From NCBI GenBank assembly GCA_029556545.1, contig JAKQEQ010000069.1, positions 29,558 to 93,557 of the forward strand: a stretch of DNA of 64,000 nt. Reading direction: 5' to 3'. The notes below the pieces were generated by a model. The model had not been told where the DNA came from and ran no database searches. It worked only from the letters and a program-made list of their open reading frames with translations. Source of the stretch: Candidatus Hydrogenedentota bacterium (GTDB lineage: Bacteria > Hydrogenedentota > Hydrogenedentia > Hydrogenedentales > JAGMZX01). Shown here one piece after another: positions 44,164-52,639 of this stretch. Every line of letters starts with the position of its first letter. Position 1 is the stretch's first letter. A program made the position numbers and the translations under genes.

Positions 44164-44320
44164 GGGGACTGCCACAAGCGAGCGCGTCCTCGCGCGAGAC
44201 GTGGCTGTCCCTGTCCACGTTGGGGACTGCCACAAGCGAGCGTGTCCTCGCGCGAGACGTGGCTGTCCCCGTCCACATTGGGGACAGGCACGTCTCGAAG
44301 ACTCGCTTGTGCCAGTCCCC
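44164..44320. repeat. Tandem 58-bp repeat plus inverted copy
   Basis: Two 58-bp units (44164-44221 and 44222-44279) differ at only a few bases; both begin GGGGACTGCCACAAGCGAGC. They are followed by an inverted, partly deleted copy (44280-44320, GGGGACAGGCACGTCTCGAA ... AGTCCCC). The whole lies between gltX and the ROK gene. It is a locally amplified member of the family at 42178 and 32620. No spacer diversity exists, so it is not CRISPR. Confidence 0.8.
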
Positions 44321-44358
44321 GGGTAGCTCGCAGTATACGTGTTCCCGCACGCGGCGGG

Positions 44359-45819
44359 CTACAATTCGTCAAGTGCGGCGATGTACGCGAGCGCGTCCTC
44401 GATGCGTTCGAGGCAGGTCTTCTTCCCGAGCAGTTCGGCCAGTTCGAACAGGCCGGGGCCGACGGTCTTCCCCGTGAGCGCGAGCCGGATAGGATGCACC
44501 AGCTTGCGCAAGCCGGTCCCCATGCGGTCGGCAAGCGCCTGGACTGCGTCGTGCAGCGTCTTGCTCGTCCAGTCGTCCGTGCTCGCAAAGACACCGAGCA
44601 CGGCTTCGAGGCACAAACGGCCGTCCATATGGAAATGCTTCTTAACGCCGGCCTCCTCATACGGCGTGACCGGACGGAAGAAGAAGTCCGTCTGCTGCAC
44701 GATCTGGTTCAGCGTCGGGATCTTTCCCTGGCAGATTTCCGCGACGCGGGTGAGCCATTCCGGCGTTCGGGCGCGGACGTCGAACCCCTGCGCTTCGAGG
44801 ATCGGGAGGATACGGTCGCGGAAATCCTCGACGGACAACCTGCGGATGTGCTGGCCGTTGAGCCAATCGAGTTTCTTGCGATCGAAGCGCGCCGCCGACT
44901 TGGTGAGCCGTTCGAGCGTGAAATGATCCTTCAACTCATCGAGCGTGAAGAACTCGCGGTTTTCCTCCTCCGAGGTCCAGCCGAGCAGCGCAATGTAATT
45001 GATGATCGCCTCGGGCAGGTACCCGTCGTCCCGCCAGTCGAGCACGTTCGCGCCGTGCATGCGCTTGCTCAGTTTGCGGCCCTGCTCGTCGTGGACTAGC
45101 GGATGATGCGCGTATTGCGGCAACGGGAACCCGAGCGCCTCGAACAGCATGACATGCCGCGCCGCGTTCGTGAGGTGGTCGTCCCCGCGGATGACATGCG
45201 TAATCTTCATGTGCGCGTCGTCGACCACCACGGCGAGATGAAAGATCGGGTCGCCGTTCGGCTTCAGGATGACGAAGTCGTCGTACTCGCGATTGTTCCA
45301 GCGCACCTCGCCCTGAATGACGTCGTGGAGCACGGTTTCGCCCTCGGGCACCTTGAAGCGCACCGCGGAGGGCGCGTCGCCCATGGCGGCAACTTTGCTC
45401 GGGGCGGCGTCGCGCCATGGGCTCATAAACCGATCGTGCGGACGGTCTTTACGGAAGGCGTCGATCTCTTCCTTTGTGCAGAAGCACTTGTACGCCTTGC
45501 CCTCGTCGAGGAGGCGCAGCGCCTCCGCGCGGTACAGTTCGCGGCGCTGCGACTGCCGATACGGGCCGTAAGCGCCCTTCTCAGGGACGCCGCCGAACTC
45601 GGGGCCCTCGTCCCACTCGATGCCGAGCCACCGGAAGCCCTCGCACATGCCGTGGACATACTGCTCGTCGGTGCGTTCCGCGTCCGTGTCCTCGAGGCGC
45701 AGGATGAATACCCCGCCGGTTTTCTTAGCGAAAAGCCAGTTATAGAGGGCCGTTTTCGCCGTTCCGATGTGCAGAAACCCGGAGGGCGAGGGCGCGATGC
45801 GACAACGTGTGTTGCTCAT
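44359..45819 (-). CDS. gltX: Glutamyl-tRNA synthetase
   Basis: 486 residues. The class I signature HIGT (RIAPSPSGFLHIGTAKTAL) and the KMSKS-type loop GRKLSKR are present, as are LRLEDTDAERTDEQY and the tRNA-binding RFKVPEGETVLHDVIQGEV. Length and C-terminal helical anticodon domain are normal. It charges tRNA-Glu with glutamate. Whether it is discriminating (Glu only) cannot be told by eye. The divergent gene is the fumarylacetoacetase-family enzyme. Confidence 0.95.
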   Translation of the reverse strand: MSNTRCRIAPSPSGFLHIGTAKTALYNWLFAKKTGGVFILRLEDTDAERTDEQYVHGMCEGFRWLGIEWDEGPEFGGVPEKGAYGPYRQSQRRELYRAEALRLLDEGKAYKCFCTKEEIDAFRKDRPHDRFMSPWRDAAPSKVAAMGDAPSAVRFKVPEGETVLHDVIQGEVRWNNREYDDFVILKPNGDPIFHLAVVVDDAHMKITHVIRGDDHLTNAARHVMLFEALGFPLPQYAHHPLVHDEQGRKLSKRMHGANVLDWRDDGYLPEAIINYIALLGWTSEEENREFFTLDELKDHFTLERLTKSAARFDRKKLDWLNGQHIRRLSVEDFRDRILPILEAQGFDVRARTPEWLTRVAEICQGKIPTLNQIVQQTDFFFRPVTPYEEAGVKKHFHMDGRLCLEAVLGVFASTDDWTSKTLHDAVQALADRMGTGLRKLVHPIRLALTGKTVGPGLFELAELLGKKTCLERIEDALAYIAALDEL

Positions 45820-45956
45820 GTGTACTTCCCGCGAAAAAATAAACGAGTTGAAGAATCGAAGGATAGCACGGCCTGTGTCGCGATTTCACACGACGCGCGT
45901 ATGGTAGTATGGTATCCTATGCGTTGCGCCAGTAGCGGCCAAGGGAGCGGAGAATC

Positions 45957-46757
45957 ATGAAGCTAGCGCACATTCAACTTGCCGATGGTTCGACGAGTCT
46001 CGCCGTACAGGGCGAAGAAGGCCGGTTATTCCGCGCGCTGGGAGATCCGTTAGCCGGCAATGTCGCGTGCACGGATGAAGTGCTGCGCCCCGTGCGCTGG
46101 CTGCCCCCCGTCGCGCCGCGCCTCATCATGTGCATCGGGCGGAATTACGCGGAACACGCGGCGGAAAGCGGCGCGCCCTTGCCCGAGTACCCGGTGCTCT
46201 TCATGAAGAACCTGAGCGCCGCGAACGGCCACGAGCAGCCCATCCGCATCCCGAAAGTGTGCAGCGACGAAATCGATTACGAGGGCGAACTGGCCGTCGT
46301 CCTCAAGCACGCCGCCCGCGACGTGTCCCCCGAGGCCGCGCTCGAGTACGTGCTCGGCTACATGGCCGCCAACGACGTGTCCGCCCGCATCTGGCAGTCG
46401 GAGAAGGGCGGCTCGCAATGGAATCGCGGCAAGGGCTTCGACACCTTCGCGCCCCTCGGGCCCGTACTCGTGACCGCGGATGAAATCCCCGATCCGCAGA
46501 CGTTGAACATCCGCACGATGCTCAATGGCCGCGAGGTCCAGCACAGCAACACGCGCCACATGATCTTCGACGTGGCGACGCTTATCAGCTTCCTTTCCCA
46601 GGACACGACGCTGTTGCCGGGCACGGTCATTCTCACCGGCACGCCGGAGGGCGTCGGCTGGGCCCGCGATCCGAAGCTCACGATGCATCCGGGCGATACC
46701 GTCAGCGTCGAGATCGAGAAGATCGGTTGCCTGAGCAACCCCGTCGTCGCGGGATAG
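45957..46757 (+). CDS. Fumarylacetoacetate hydrolase family protein
   Basis: 266 residues from ATG 45957. RLIMCIGRNYAEHAAESG, PVLFMKNLSAANGHEQPI, DYEGELAVVLKHAARDVSPE (metal-binding Glu pair and Asp), GYMAANDVSAR, GKGFDTFAPLGPVLV and ILTGTPEGVGWARDP are the canonical motifs. Members open or decarboxylate beta-keto acids in aromatic and sugar-acid catabolism. No pathway neighbours help to choose the substrate. Its stop is only 4 bp from the stop of the convergent GT2 gene. Confidence 0.9.
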   Translation: MKLAHIQLADGSTSLAVQGEEGRLFRALGDPLAGNVACTDEVLRPVRWLPPVAPRLIMCIGRNYAEHAAESGAPLPEYPVLFMKNLSAANGHEQPIRIPKVCSDEIDYEGELAVVLKHAARDVSPEAALEYVLGYMAANDVSARIWQSEKGGSQWNRGKGFDTFAPLGPVLVTADEIPDPQTLNIRTMLNGREVQHSNTRHMIFDVATLISFLSQDTTLLPGTVILTGTPEGVGWARDPKLTMHPGDTVSVEIEKIGCLSNPVVAG

Positions 46758-46761
46758 GGCC

Positions 46762-47487
46762 TCAGCGATAGGCCCCGGTCAGCGCGCGCAGGCGAATCAG
46801 CACCATGTCCCAGAACATGCGCGTGGCGTCCGTGATCGGGTGCACCCGGGAGAGCGGCGAATTCAACCATCGTACGGGAACCTCCGCGATGCGCAGACCG
46901 CGCTTCTCGGCGATATAGAGCAGTTCCGCGTCGAAACTGAAGCGCATAACCGTCTGGCGCGGGAAGACGGTCTCACACGCGCGGGCCGTGAACCCCTTGA
47001 AGCCGCACTGGGTGTCGCGGAACCGCGTCAAGCGAAACAGCCTCAACAACGCGTTAAAGACCTTGCCCATCGACTCGCGTGCCCGGGACTGCCGCACCTC
47101 GACGTCCGCGCCGGGAATCGATCGCGACCCGATCACGATATCCGCCCCCGACTCGAAGCACGGCCAGAGCTTGTCCACCTCCTCGATCGGCGTGGACCCG
47201 TCCGCGTCGAAGAAGACGCGATACGCGCCGCGGGCGTATTCGAGCATGCCGGCACGTACGGCATGGCCCTTGCCGCGGTTCTCCGGGTGCTCGATATAGC
47301 GCACCACGGTCGGCGCGTGACCGACATATCGCCGCACCACGTCACCCGTCGCGTCGGCGCTGCCGTCATTGACGATCACCACCTCCGAGACATACTCCCG
47401 CGCGTCCAGATACGCCAACACGTGTTCCAGCGTGGCGGCGATGCGGGCTTCCTCGTTATACGCCGGTATGACCAGAGACAACTGCAC
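46762..47487 (-). CDS. GT2 glycosyltransferase (dolichyl-phosphate glucosyltransferase-like)
   Basis: 241 residues from GTG 47487 (AAGGG upstream); GTG 47526 is an alternative. LSLVIPAYNEEARIAATL, VVIVNDGSADATGDVV, NRGKGHAVRAGML, RVFFDADGST (DxD metal ligand) and QCGFKGFTARACETVFP are typical of the ALG5/DPM1-like branch. It transfers a sugar from a nucleotide donor to polyprenyl phosphate at the cytosolic face. No C-terminal membrane segment is seen, so it would be peripheral. Confidence 0.88.
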   Translation of the reverse strand: MQLSLVIPAYNEEARIAATLEHVLAYLDAREYVSEVVIVNDGSADATGDVVRRYVGHAPTVVRYIEHPENRGKGHAVRAGMLEYARGAYRVFFDADGSTPIEEVDKLWPCFESGADIVIGSRSIPGADVEVRQSRARESMGKVFNALLRLFRLTRFRDTQCGFKGFTARACETVFPRQTVMRFSFDAELLYIAEKRGLRIAEVPVRWLNSPLSRVHPITDATRMFWDMVLIRLRALTGAYR

Positions 47488-47651
47488 GAAGCGGACCCTT
47501 GTGCACGCCGGCCCTGACGCGAGCACCAGGGCGTTAATGAACGATCGTCTTCAGAGACCTGACTCATCCTATCCCACCCAGACGGAACCGGACAAATGCC
47601 GCGGCGTCGGTGGGAAGAGGGGCCTCGTCCCTCGACCAAAGGAACGTTTCC

Positions 47652-47786
47652 GACTGATCCGACCGATCCGACCGATCCGACTGATCCGACCGATCAGACC
47701 GATCCGACTGATCCGACCGATCAGACCGATCCGACTGATCCGACCGATCAGACCGATCAGACCGATCAGACCGATCAGACCGATCC
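47652..47786. repeat. 9-bp minisatellite, 15 units
   Basis: Tandem 9-mers GACTGATCC, GACCGATCC and GACCGATCA fill 135 bp between the GT2 start and the end of rimO. A 27-bp higher-order unit (GACTGATCC-GACCGATCA-GACCGATCC) recurs three times. Both strands are open in several frames (poly-Thr-Asp-Pro and Ser-Asp-Arg), a by-product of a period divisible by three. Confidence 0.9.
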
Positions 47787-47817
47787 CACGACTCCGCCGT
47801 GGCCGCCGGTCCGGCCA

Positions 47818-49194
47818 TCATCTCCCTTCCGACCTCTCGGGGTGACGCGAGGCTTGCACGCGGCCCGAAACATCAAACACGTCCGCATCGACAATCTCGA
47901 TTTCGACGAACTCGCCGACGCGGAGCGGTTCCGGCGAGTGGACGTAAACGCAGCCGTCGATCTCGGGCGCTTCTCCGGCGGTGCGCCCAATCCATTGCCC
48001 GCGCTCGGGGTCGAATCGCTCGACCAGCACACGCGCGCGACCCCTTACGCGATCGCGGTTGTACATGGCGGTGATCTGCGCCTGGAGTTCGAGCACCGCC
48101 TCCTTGCGCCGCGCCCGCGTCGCGTCCCGGGTCTGATGCGGCATGGTTGCGGCGGGCGTATCCTCCTCGCGCGAATAGGCGAAGACGCCAACCCAGTTGA
48201 AGGCCAGTTCGCCCAACCCTTCGAGCATGCGATCATGGGCGCGCGCCGTCTCGCCGGGAAACCCGACAATCATCGTGGTCCGCAGCGCGATGCCCGGTAC
48301 GGCGTCCCGCAACCGCCCCACGAGTTCGAAGGTGTTCACCGCGCGGTAGGGCCGCTTCATCAGCCGCAGCATGGTCGGGTCCAGATGCTGGAGGGGCATG
48401 TCGAGATAAGGGACTATCTTCGGACAATCGCGCAGCGTTTCGAGGAACTCGTCGGTCACGCCCCCCGGATAGCAGTAAAGACAGCGAATCCAGAAGTCCC
48501 CGTCGATCGCATCGAGGTCGCGCAGGAGCGCGGGCAGCCGAAGCGCCTTGTCCCCCGTGTCACGCCCGTAGGCCGTCAAATCCTGCGCGATCAGATTGAT
48601 CTCGCGCACGCCTTGGGCAATCAACTGCTCCGCCTCGCGCAAGAGAGTATCCCGGTCGACCGAGCGCAGTTTCCCCTTCATCAACGGGATCGAGCAGAAC
48701 GTGCAGGCGTGGTTACAGCCGTCCGAGATTTTGAGAAATGCGTGTGGCGCGCCGCCGAGGTGCTTGCGCCGCAGGAAGGGGTAAATAGCGACCGATGGGA
48801 CTTCGTGGACGTCCTTGCGCGGCGCGTCCTCGTCCGCGCCGACCATGCGCGCGATCTCGCGGAACTGGCCTACGCCGACGATGCCGTCGATCTCGGGGAT
48901 TTCCTTCAGCAAATCGTCCGCGTAGCGCTGCGCGAGGCACCCGGCCACCAAGAGCCGCTTGGGCGAGCCCGCCTCGCGCTTGCGTTCCGCCCAATCGACC
49001 ACGGCCTGCACCGACTGCCGCTTCGCGTCCGCGATGAACCCGCACGTCGTGATAACCACCGCGTCCAGCGCGCCGGTAGCGTCCGGTTCAGGGTCCAGGG
49101 ACAGTTCATGCCCCGCGTCCTCGAGCAGCGCGGCGAGATATTCGGTATCGACGCTGTTCTTATCGCAACCCAATGTGACAAGGCCTACACGCAT
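47818..49194 (-). CDS. rimO: Ribosomal protein S12 methylthiotransferase
   Basis: 458 residues from ATG 49194 (GGGAG 6 nt upstream); the frame stays open to 49359. N-terminal cluster cysteines are in VTLGCDKNSVD, ITTCGFIADAK and VAGCLAQRYADD, with the radical SAM motif CNHACTFCSIP. INLIAQDLTAYGRDTG and RCLYCYPGGVTDEFLE are RimO hallmarks. It methylthiolates Asp89 (E. coli numbering) of S12. The last residues QASRHPERSEGR are not RimO-like: they are the translation of a dispersed CACCCCGAGAGGTCGG-type repeat that supplies the stop codon. Confidence 0.93.
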   Translation of the reverse strand: MRVGLVTLGCDKNSVDTEYLAALLEDAGHELSLDPEPDATGALDAVVITTCGFIADAKRQSVQAVVDWAERKREAGSPKRLLVAGCLAQRYADDLLKEIPEIDGIVGVGQFREIARMVGADEDAPRKDVHEVPSVAIYPFLRRKHLGGAPHAFLKISDGCNHACTFCSIPLMKGKLRSVDRDTLLREAEQLIAQGVREINLIAQDLTAYGRDTGDKALRLPALLRDLDAIDGDFWIRCLYCYPGGVTDEFLETLRDCPKIVPYLDMPLQHLDPTMLRLMKRPYRAVNTFELVGRLRDAVPGIALRTTMIVGFPGETARAHDRMLEGLGELAFNWVGVFAYSREEDTPAATMPHQTRDATRARRKEAVLELQAQITAMYNRDRVRGRARVLVERFDPERGQWIGRTAGEAPEIDGCVYVHSPEPLRVGEFVEIEIVDADVFDVSGRVQASRHPERSEGR

Positions 49195-49396
49195 GATGAT
49201 GCTCCCGGGCGAATCCTGTGTCAGCGAGCCAATCGCCGCGTATTGTACCCGACACGGACGGATCGCCGCCGGGGGAGGCATGCCGGTATCGGACATTTCG
49301 GTTGGCGGGGAGACGAGGACAGGAGTAGGAATTCGAGTACGAGTGCGAGCAAGAGGCAAGGCAGGCGTATGGCGGCGGGAAGCGCCGAGGGGCGCG

Positions 49397-49918
49397 CTAC
49401 GCGACCAGCGCGGCGCGCGTCTCGAGACAGGCGGCTAACTCGATATGGCCCATTACCTCGGCGACTTCTACGGGCCGCATGCCGTCCAGCACGTCGTTGT
49501 GAATTCCAGGGTCCGCGCCGTTCGCCAGCAGCACCGCGGCGACGTTGGTCCGGCCCGTCAGCGCGGCCCAGTGCAGCGGCGTCATGCCCATGTTGCTCTT
49601 GATGTTTACGTCCGCTAACGCGGCCAGTTCACGCACAACCGCGAGGTGGCCTTCGCGCGCCGCCTTGTGAAGCGGCGTTTCGCCCAGCGAGTCCGGCGCA
49701 TCCACGTCCGCACCGTAGTGCACCAGCGACCGCACGGCGTCCGTCAGTCCCAGCAGCGCCGCCCGATGGAGCGGTGACATGGACTTGACGTTGCTCTCAG
49801 CGCCTTCATTTTCGAGACGCAGGATCATTTCCGCGATGCCCATGTACCGACTCGAATACGCTCGGTCCAGGGGGGTGCGGCCCGCATCGTCCAGCGTATG
49901 CATCCATTCAGCGACCAT
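49397..49918 (-). CDS. Ankyrin-repeat protein
   Basis: 173 residues from ATG 49918 with AAGGAGG 7 nt upstream. Four to five ankyrin repeats are visible (DDAGRTPLDRAYSSRY, MSPLHRAALLGLTDAVRSLVHYGADVD, GETPLHKAAREGHLAVVRELAALADVN, MTPLHWAALTGRTNVAAVLLANGADP). There is no signal peptide or catalytic domain, so it is a cytosolic protein-binding module. It lies 202 bp upstream of rimO on the same strand. Confidence 0.85.
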   Translation of the reverse strand: MVAEWMHTLDDAGRTPLDRAYSSRYMGIAEMILRLENEGAESNVKSMSPLHRAALLGLTDAVRSLVHYGADVDAPDSLGETPLHKAAREGHLAVVRELAALADVNIKSNMGMTPLHWAALTGRTNVAAVLLANGADPGIHNDVLDGMRPVEVAEVMGHIELAACLETRAALVA

Positions 49919-50312
49919 AAGTTGCCTCCTTACTTCAAACTGTTCACCAAGGCCAAACCCACCTGAGACCAAGCAAGCCTTGTGCCGACAAGACGATTGA
50001 CCAGTCCCGAACCGCGCACATCGGCCCTAAGCCACTGAAATTGAATTGCTTACATGACCTAAACGCCGGAAAGCGCCGACCAATTTCTCCCACCGTGCAG
50101 CCAGCCGCAAGATAGCGATCTGTCAGTCTGACGAATTCCTGCCGCCCGAAGTTCAGCAGGCGCTCGTCGCGCGGCGATTTCGGACGCCACCGAACAGTCT
50201 GATCGGTCCGACAAATCCGACGAACTGACGGTCATCGCTTTTGCGCGGTCCGGGTGCGCCTGTGGTATGCTTACGGCGAACCACAACACGCTGCAACGGG
50301 AAACCCGGCATC
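49919..50312. other. Divergent spacer between ankyrin and HEAT genes
   Basis: 394 bp. It has a degenerate GTCTGATCGGTCCGAC stretch near 50197 that resembles the 9-bp minisatellite at 47652. A weak -10-like TATGCT occurs near 50267 with no convincing -35. No gene is apparent. Confidence 0.4.
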
Positions 50313-51137
50313 ATGAGGCACAAACACGTTTTCGCGCTCTACTCGGCAGTGTGCTTGCTCGTGCTCGCGGGATGCCGTCCCGACGTGCAACCGCCGACGG
50401 AATCATCCCCGGAGGAGGTGTACCGGCAGTGGCTGGCGCTAGCGGACGCGCCGGTGGACCGCATCGATTTCAGTGCGGCGGTCATGCTTGGCGAGCAGCT
50501 GGCGGCGGCGGACCGTATGGACTTGGTGCTCGACGCCTTGGGCAGTCCGGAAGCCAATCCGAAAGTGAAAGTACTCGCCGTGGTAACGTTGACACCCTTG
50601 GTGCGCCCCGAGATGGAGTCGCGACTGGCCGAATTGACGGCGGCCGCCAACGAGGCCACGACGCGCGCCTGCGCGGTCAAACTGCTCGGGTTCATCGACA
50701 GCGACACCGCCCGGGCACGTCTGCGCGAACTCATGGGTGACGCCGAGCATCGGACGCGCGTGACAGCGACGCTCATGCTGGCCCGCGCGCGAGACGCCGA
50801 GGCGCTTGATGCGCTGCCCGCGCTCTGGGCGGACCCTGAGACGGGCACTTCAGAACGCATCGAATTGGTGTGGTCCCTGCCGGACGAGGCATCCGAGCGT
50901 TTTGCCCCAATTTACAAGGAAGCGGCGCTGGACCTTGAACTGGACCCGGAGGTTCGCATTCGAGCGGTAACGGCCCTTGGCAAGATCGGCGATGCGGACG
51001 CCGCCGAGATACTGGATCGGTGCAGCGTGGACGATCCCGTGCCCGCCATGCGGGAGATGGCCCGCGCGGCCCTCGCGGCCCTGCACGCGCGCACGGCAAG
51101 CAGCGAGGAGAACGCGCCGGAGACGGGTGAGGAGTAG
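50313..51137 (+). CDS. HEAT-repeat lipoprotein
   Basis: 274 residues from ATG 50313. The lipobox LLVLAGC predicts lipid anchoring. The body is a run of HEAT-like helical pairs with regular Ala/Leu patterns (ATTRACAVKLLGFIDSDTARARLRELMGD, HRTRVTATLMLARARDAEALDAL, DPEVRIRAVTALGKIGDADAAEIL, AMREMARAALAAL). Such solenoids scaffold proteins; no catalytic motif is seen. The next gene starts 5 nt after its stop, so they form an operon. Confidence 0.8.
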   Translation: MRHKHVFALYSAVCLLVLAGCRPDVQPPTESSPEEVYRQWLALADAPVDRIDFSAAVMLGEQLAAADRMDLVLDALGSPEANPKVKVLAVVTLTPLVRPEMESRLAELTAAANEATTRACAVKLLGFIDSDTARARLRELMGDAEHRTRVTATLMLARARDAEALDALPALWADPETGTSERIELVWSLPDEASERFAPIYKEAALDLELDPEVRIRAVTALGKIGDADAAEILDRCSVDDPVPAMREMARAALAALHARTASSEENAPETGEE

Positions 51138-51142
51138 TAACG

Positions 51143-51484
51143 GTGTTATTCGGCAGGCAGCGTAAACACGGGGGACCGCACCCGTCGCAACAGGGACGGG
51201 ACGCGGATGAGTCCGGTATATGGCCTCGGCGCCGCCAGACGGGCGGTGGTTCTGAGATGGTCCGCATTGACTTCGACATGATGCTGAAGGGCCATATCAT
51301 CCAGCGCGGTAGAATGAAGTGCCGGCAATGCGGCGTCACCGTCGCCGGGTCGACGCGCCTGGTGACGAGCGGTGACGTGGTGGACCGGGAGACCTACGAG
51401 GCGCTTCTGGCTTCCGGGATTGTTCGCCCGCCGGACCTCGCTCCGCCCGAGTCTCCGGAACGGCGCGCCATGACCGATGAATAG
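51143..51484 (+). CDS. Small cytosolic protein with single CxxC motif, unknown
   Basis: 113 residues from GTG 51143 with GAGGAG 8 nt upstream. A Gly/Arg-rich N-terminus is followed by MVRIDFDMMLKGHIIQRGRMKCRQCGVTVAG and STRLVTSGDVVDRETYEALLASGIVRPP. Only one CxxC is present, so a zinc site would need a second chain or a redox role. The middle ATG at about 51257 could be the true start (VRIDFDMMLKG). It is placed in an operon between the HEAT lipoprotein and the GT2-TPR gene. Confidence 0.6.
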   Translation: MLFGRQRKHGGPHPSQQGRDADESGIWPRRRQTGGGSEMVRIDFDMMLKGHIIQRGRMKCRQCGVTVAGSTRLVTSGDVVDRETYEALLASGIVRPPDLAPPESPERRAMTDE

Positions 51485-51523
51485 TCGCGCCCGAGACTCC
51501 GGCGTGACGCCAGGGAGAAGCCT

Positions 51524-52594
51524 ATGGCCGCGCCCGCCCTTTCCGTGGCAATGATCGTGCGCAATGAGGCGGCCCTGCTCCCCGAGTTTCTGGAATCCGT
51601 GAAGCCGTGGGCCGACGAGGTATGCGTGGTCGATACGGGCAGCGACGACAGCACGCCGGAACTGGCTGCAGACGCCGGCTGTAAGGTCGCGCATTTCGCG
51701 TGGTGCGACGACTTCGCCGCCGCGCGAAACGAATCGCTCGCGCTGTGCGGCGGCGACTGGGTCCTGGTGCTGGACGCGGACGAACGGATAGCGCCCGAGG
51801 ACGGGCTGCGACTCCGGGAACTCGTGGCGGGGCCGCGCGACGCCTGCTACCGCTTCACCACGCGCAACTATACGAACACGGCGCACCTCAGCGGGTTTGT
51901 GCCGTGCGCGCCGGGCGATCCCTGGGCGCGCGGGTTTCTGGGTTGGTCGCCAAGCACGAAGGTCCGCCTCTTTCCGCACGGTGTCGGGGCGCGTTTCGAG
52001 GGATGCATTCACGAACTGGTCAATGAGTCCCTCGCGCGCGCGGGCATCCGCATCACGCATGCGGATATGCTCATTCACCATTATCCGCTGCTGTGTCCGC
52101 CCGAGCGGATCCGCGCCAAAGAGGCGCTCTACCTCAGACTCGGCCGCGACAAAGTCGCCGCGTGTCCCGATGACCCGCAGGCGCACGTCGAACTGGGACG
52201 CCAGTTGGTCGATATGGGCGACCATGGGGCTGCGGCGGCGGCCTATCGCGACGCCCTGCGACTCGCACCCGAGAATGCCGAGATACTCCGCGAGCTAGGC
52301 GCGACGCTGTTCCTCATCGGCAGGCATGACGAGGCGCGGCGCGCCCTCGAACTGGCGCTGCGACGCGACGCGGGCATGGCGGACGCCTGGCGAAACCTCG
52401 GGGTGATCCACGCTTATGCGGGTGCGTGGATAGAGGCCTTGCCCTGCTTCGAAGAGGCCGCGCGCCTCGACCCGGCAAACCCGGTGCTCTTCGAGTATCT
52501 CGGGGAGGCGCTGCATCAATCGGGCCGCGCTGACGAGGCCGCGCGGGCGCGCGAACGGGCGCGAGCGCTGCGCGGCGGGCGCGACGAGGCTTGA
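51524..52594 (+). CDS. GT2 glycosyltransferase fused to TPR repeats
   Basis: 356 residues. The N-terminal GT2 domain (LSVAMIVRNEAALLPEFLESV, EVCVVDTGSDDSTPELA, FAAARNESLALCGGDWVLVLDADER) is of the SunS/TPR-glycosyltransferase type with DxD at VLDADE. FEGCIHELVNESLARAG marks the acceptor half. From about residue 225 three TPR units follow (PQAHVELGRQLVDMGDHGAAAAAYRDALRLAPEN and so on). Relatives glycosylate peptides or surface polymers. The TPR part may hold the acceptor. It is the third gene of the HEAT operon. Confidence 0.88.
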   Translation: MAAPALSVAMIVRNEAALLPEFLESVKPWADEVCVVDTGSDDSTPELAADAGCKVAHFAWCDDFAAARNESLALCGGDWVLVLDADERIAPEDGLRLRELVAGPRDACYRFTTRNYTNTAHLSGFVPCAPGDPWARGFLGWSPSTKVRLFPHGVGARFEGCIHELVNESLARAGIRITHADMLIHHYPLLCPPERIRAKEALYLRLGRDKVAACPDDPQAHVELGRQLVDMGDHGAAAAAYRDALRLAPENAEILRELGATLFLIGRHDEARRALELALRRDAGMADAWRNLGVIHAYAGAWIEALPCFEEAARLDPANPVLFEYLGEALHQSGRADEAARARERARALRGGRDEA

Positions 52595-52639
52595 ACCGGG
52601 ATCATATGGACGGAATGGAGTTGTGCCGACACCGTTTCC

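Noticed and set aside
44164-44320. Possible CRISPR array
   Set aside because: The 58-bp units directly abut each other with no unique spacers and the third copy is inverted.
47652-47786. Possible CRISPR or coding repeat protein
   Set aside because: The period is 9 bp with no spacers; the open frames result from the period being divisible by three, and no start signal or flanking domain supports a gene.
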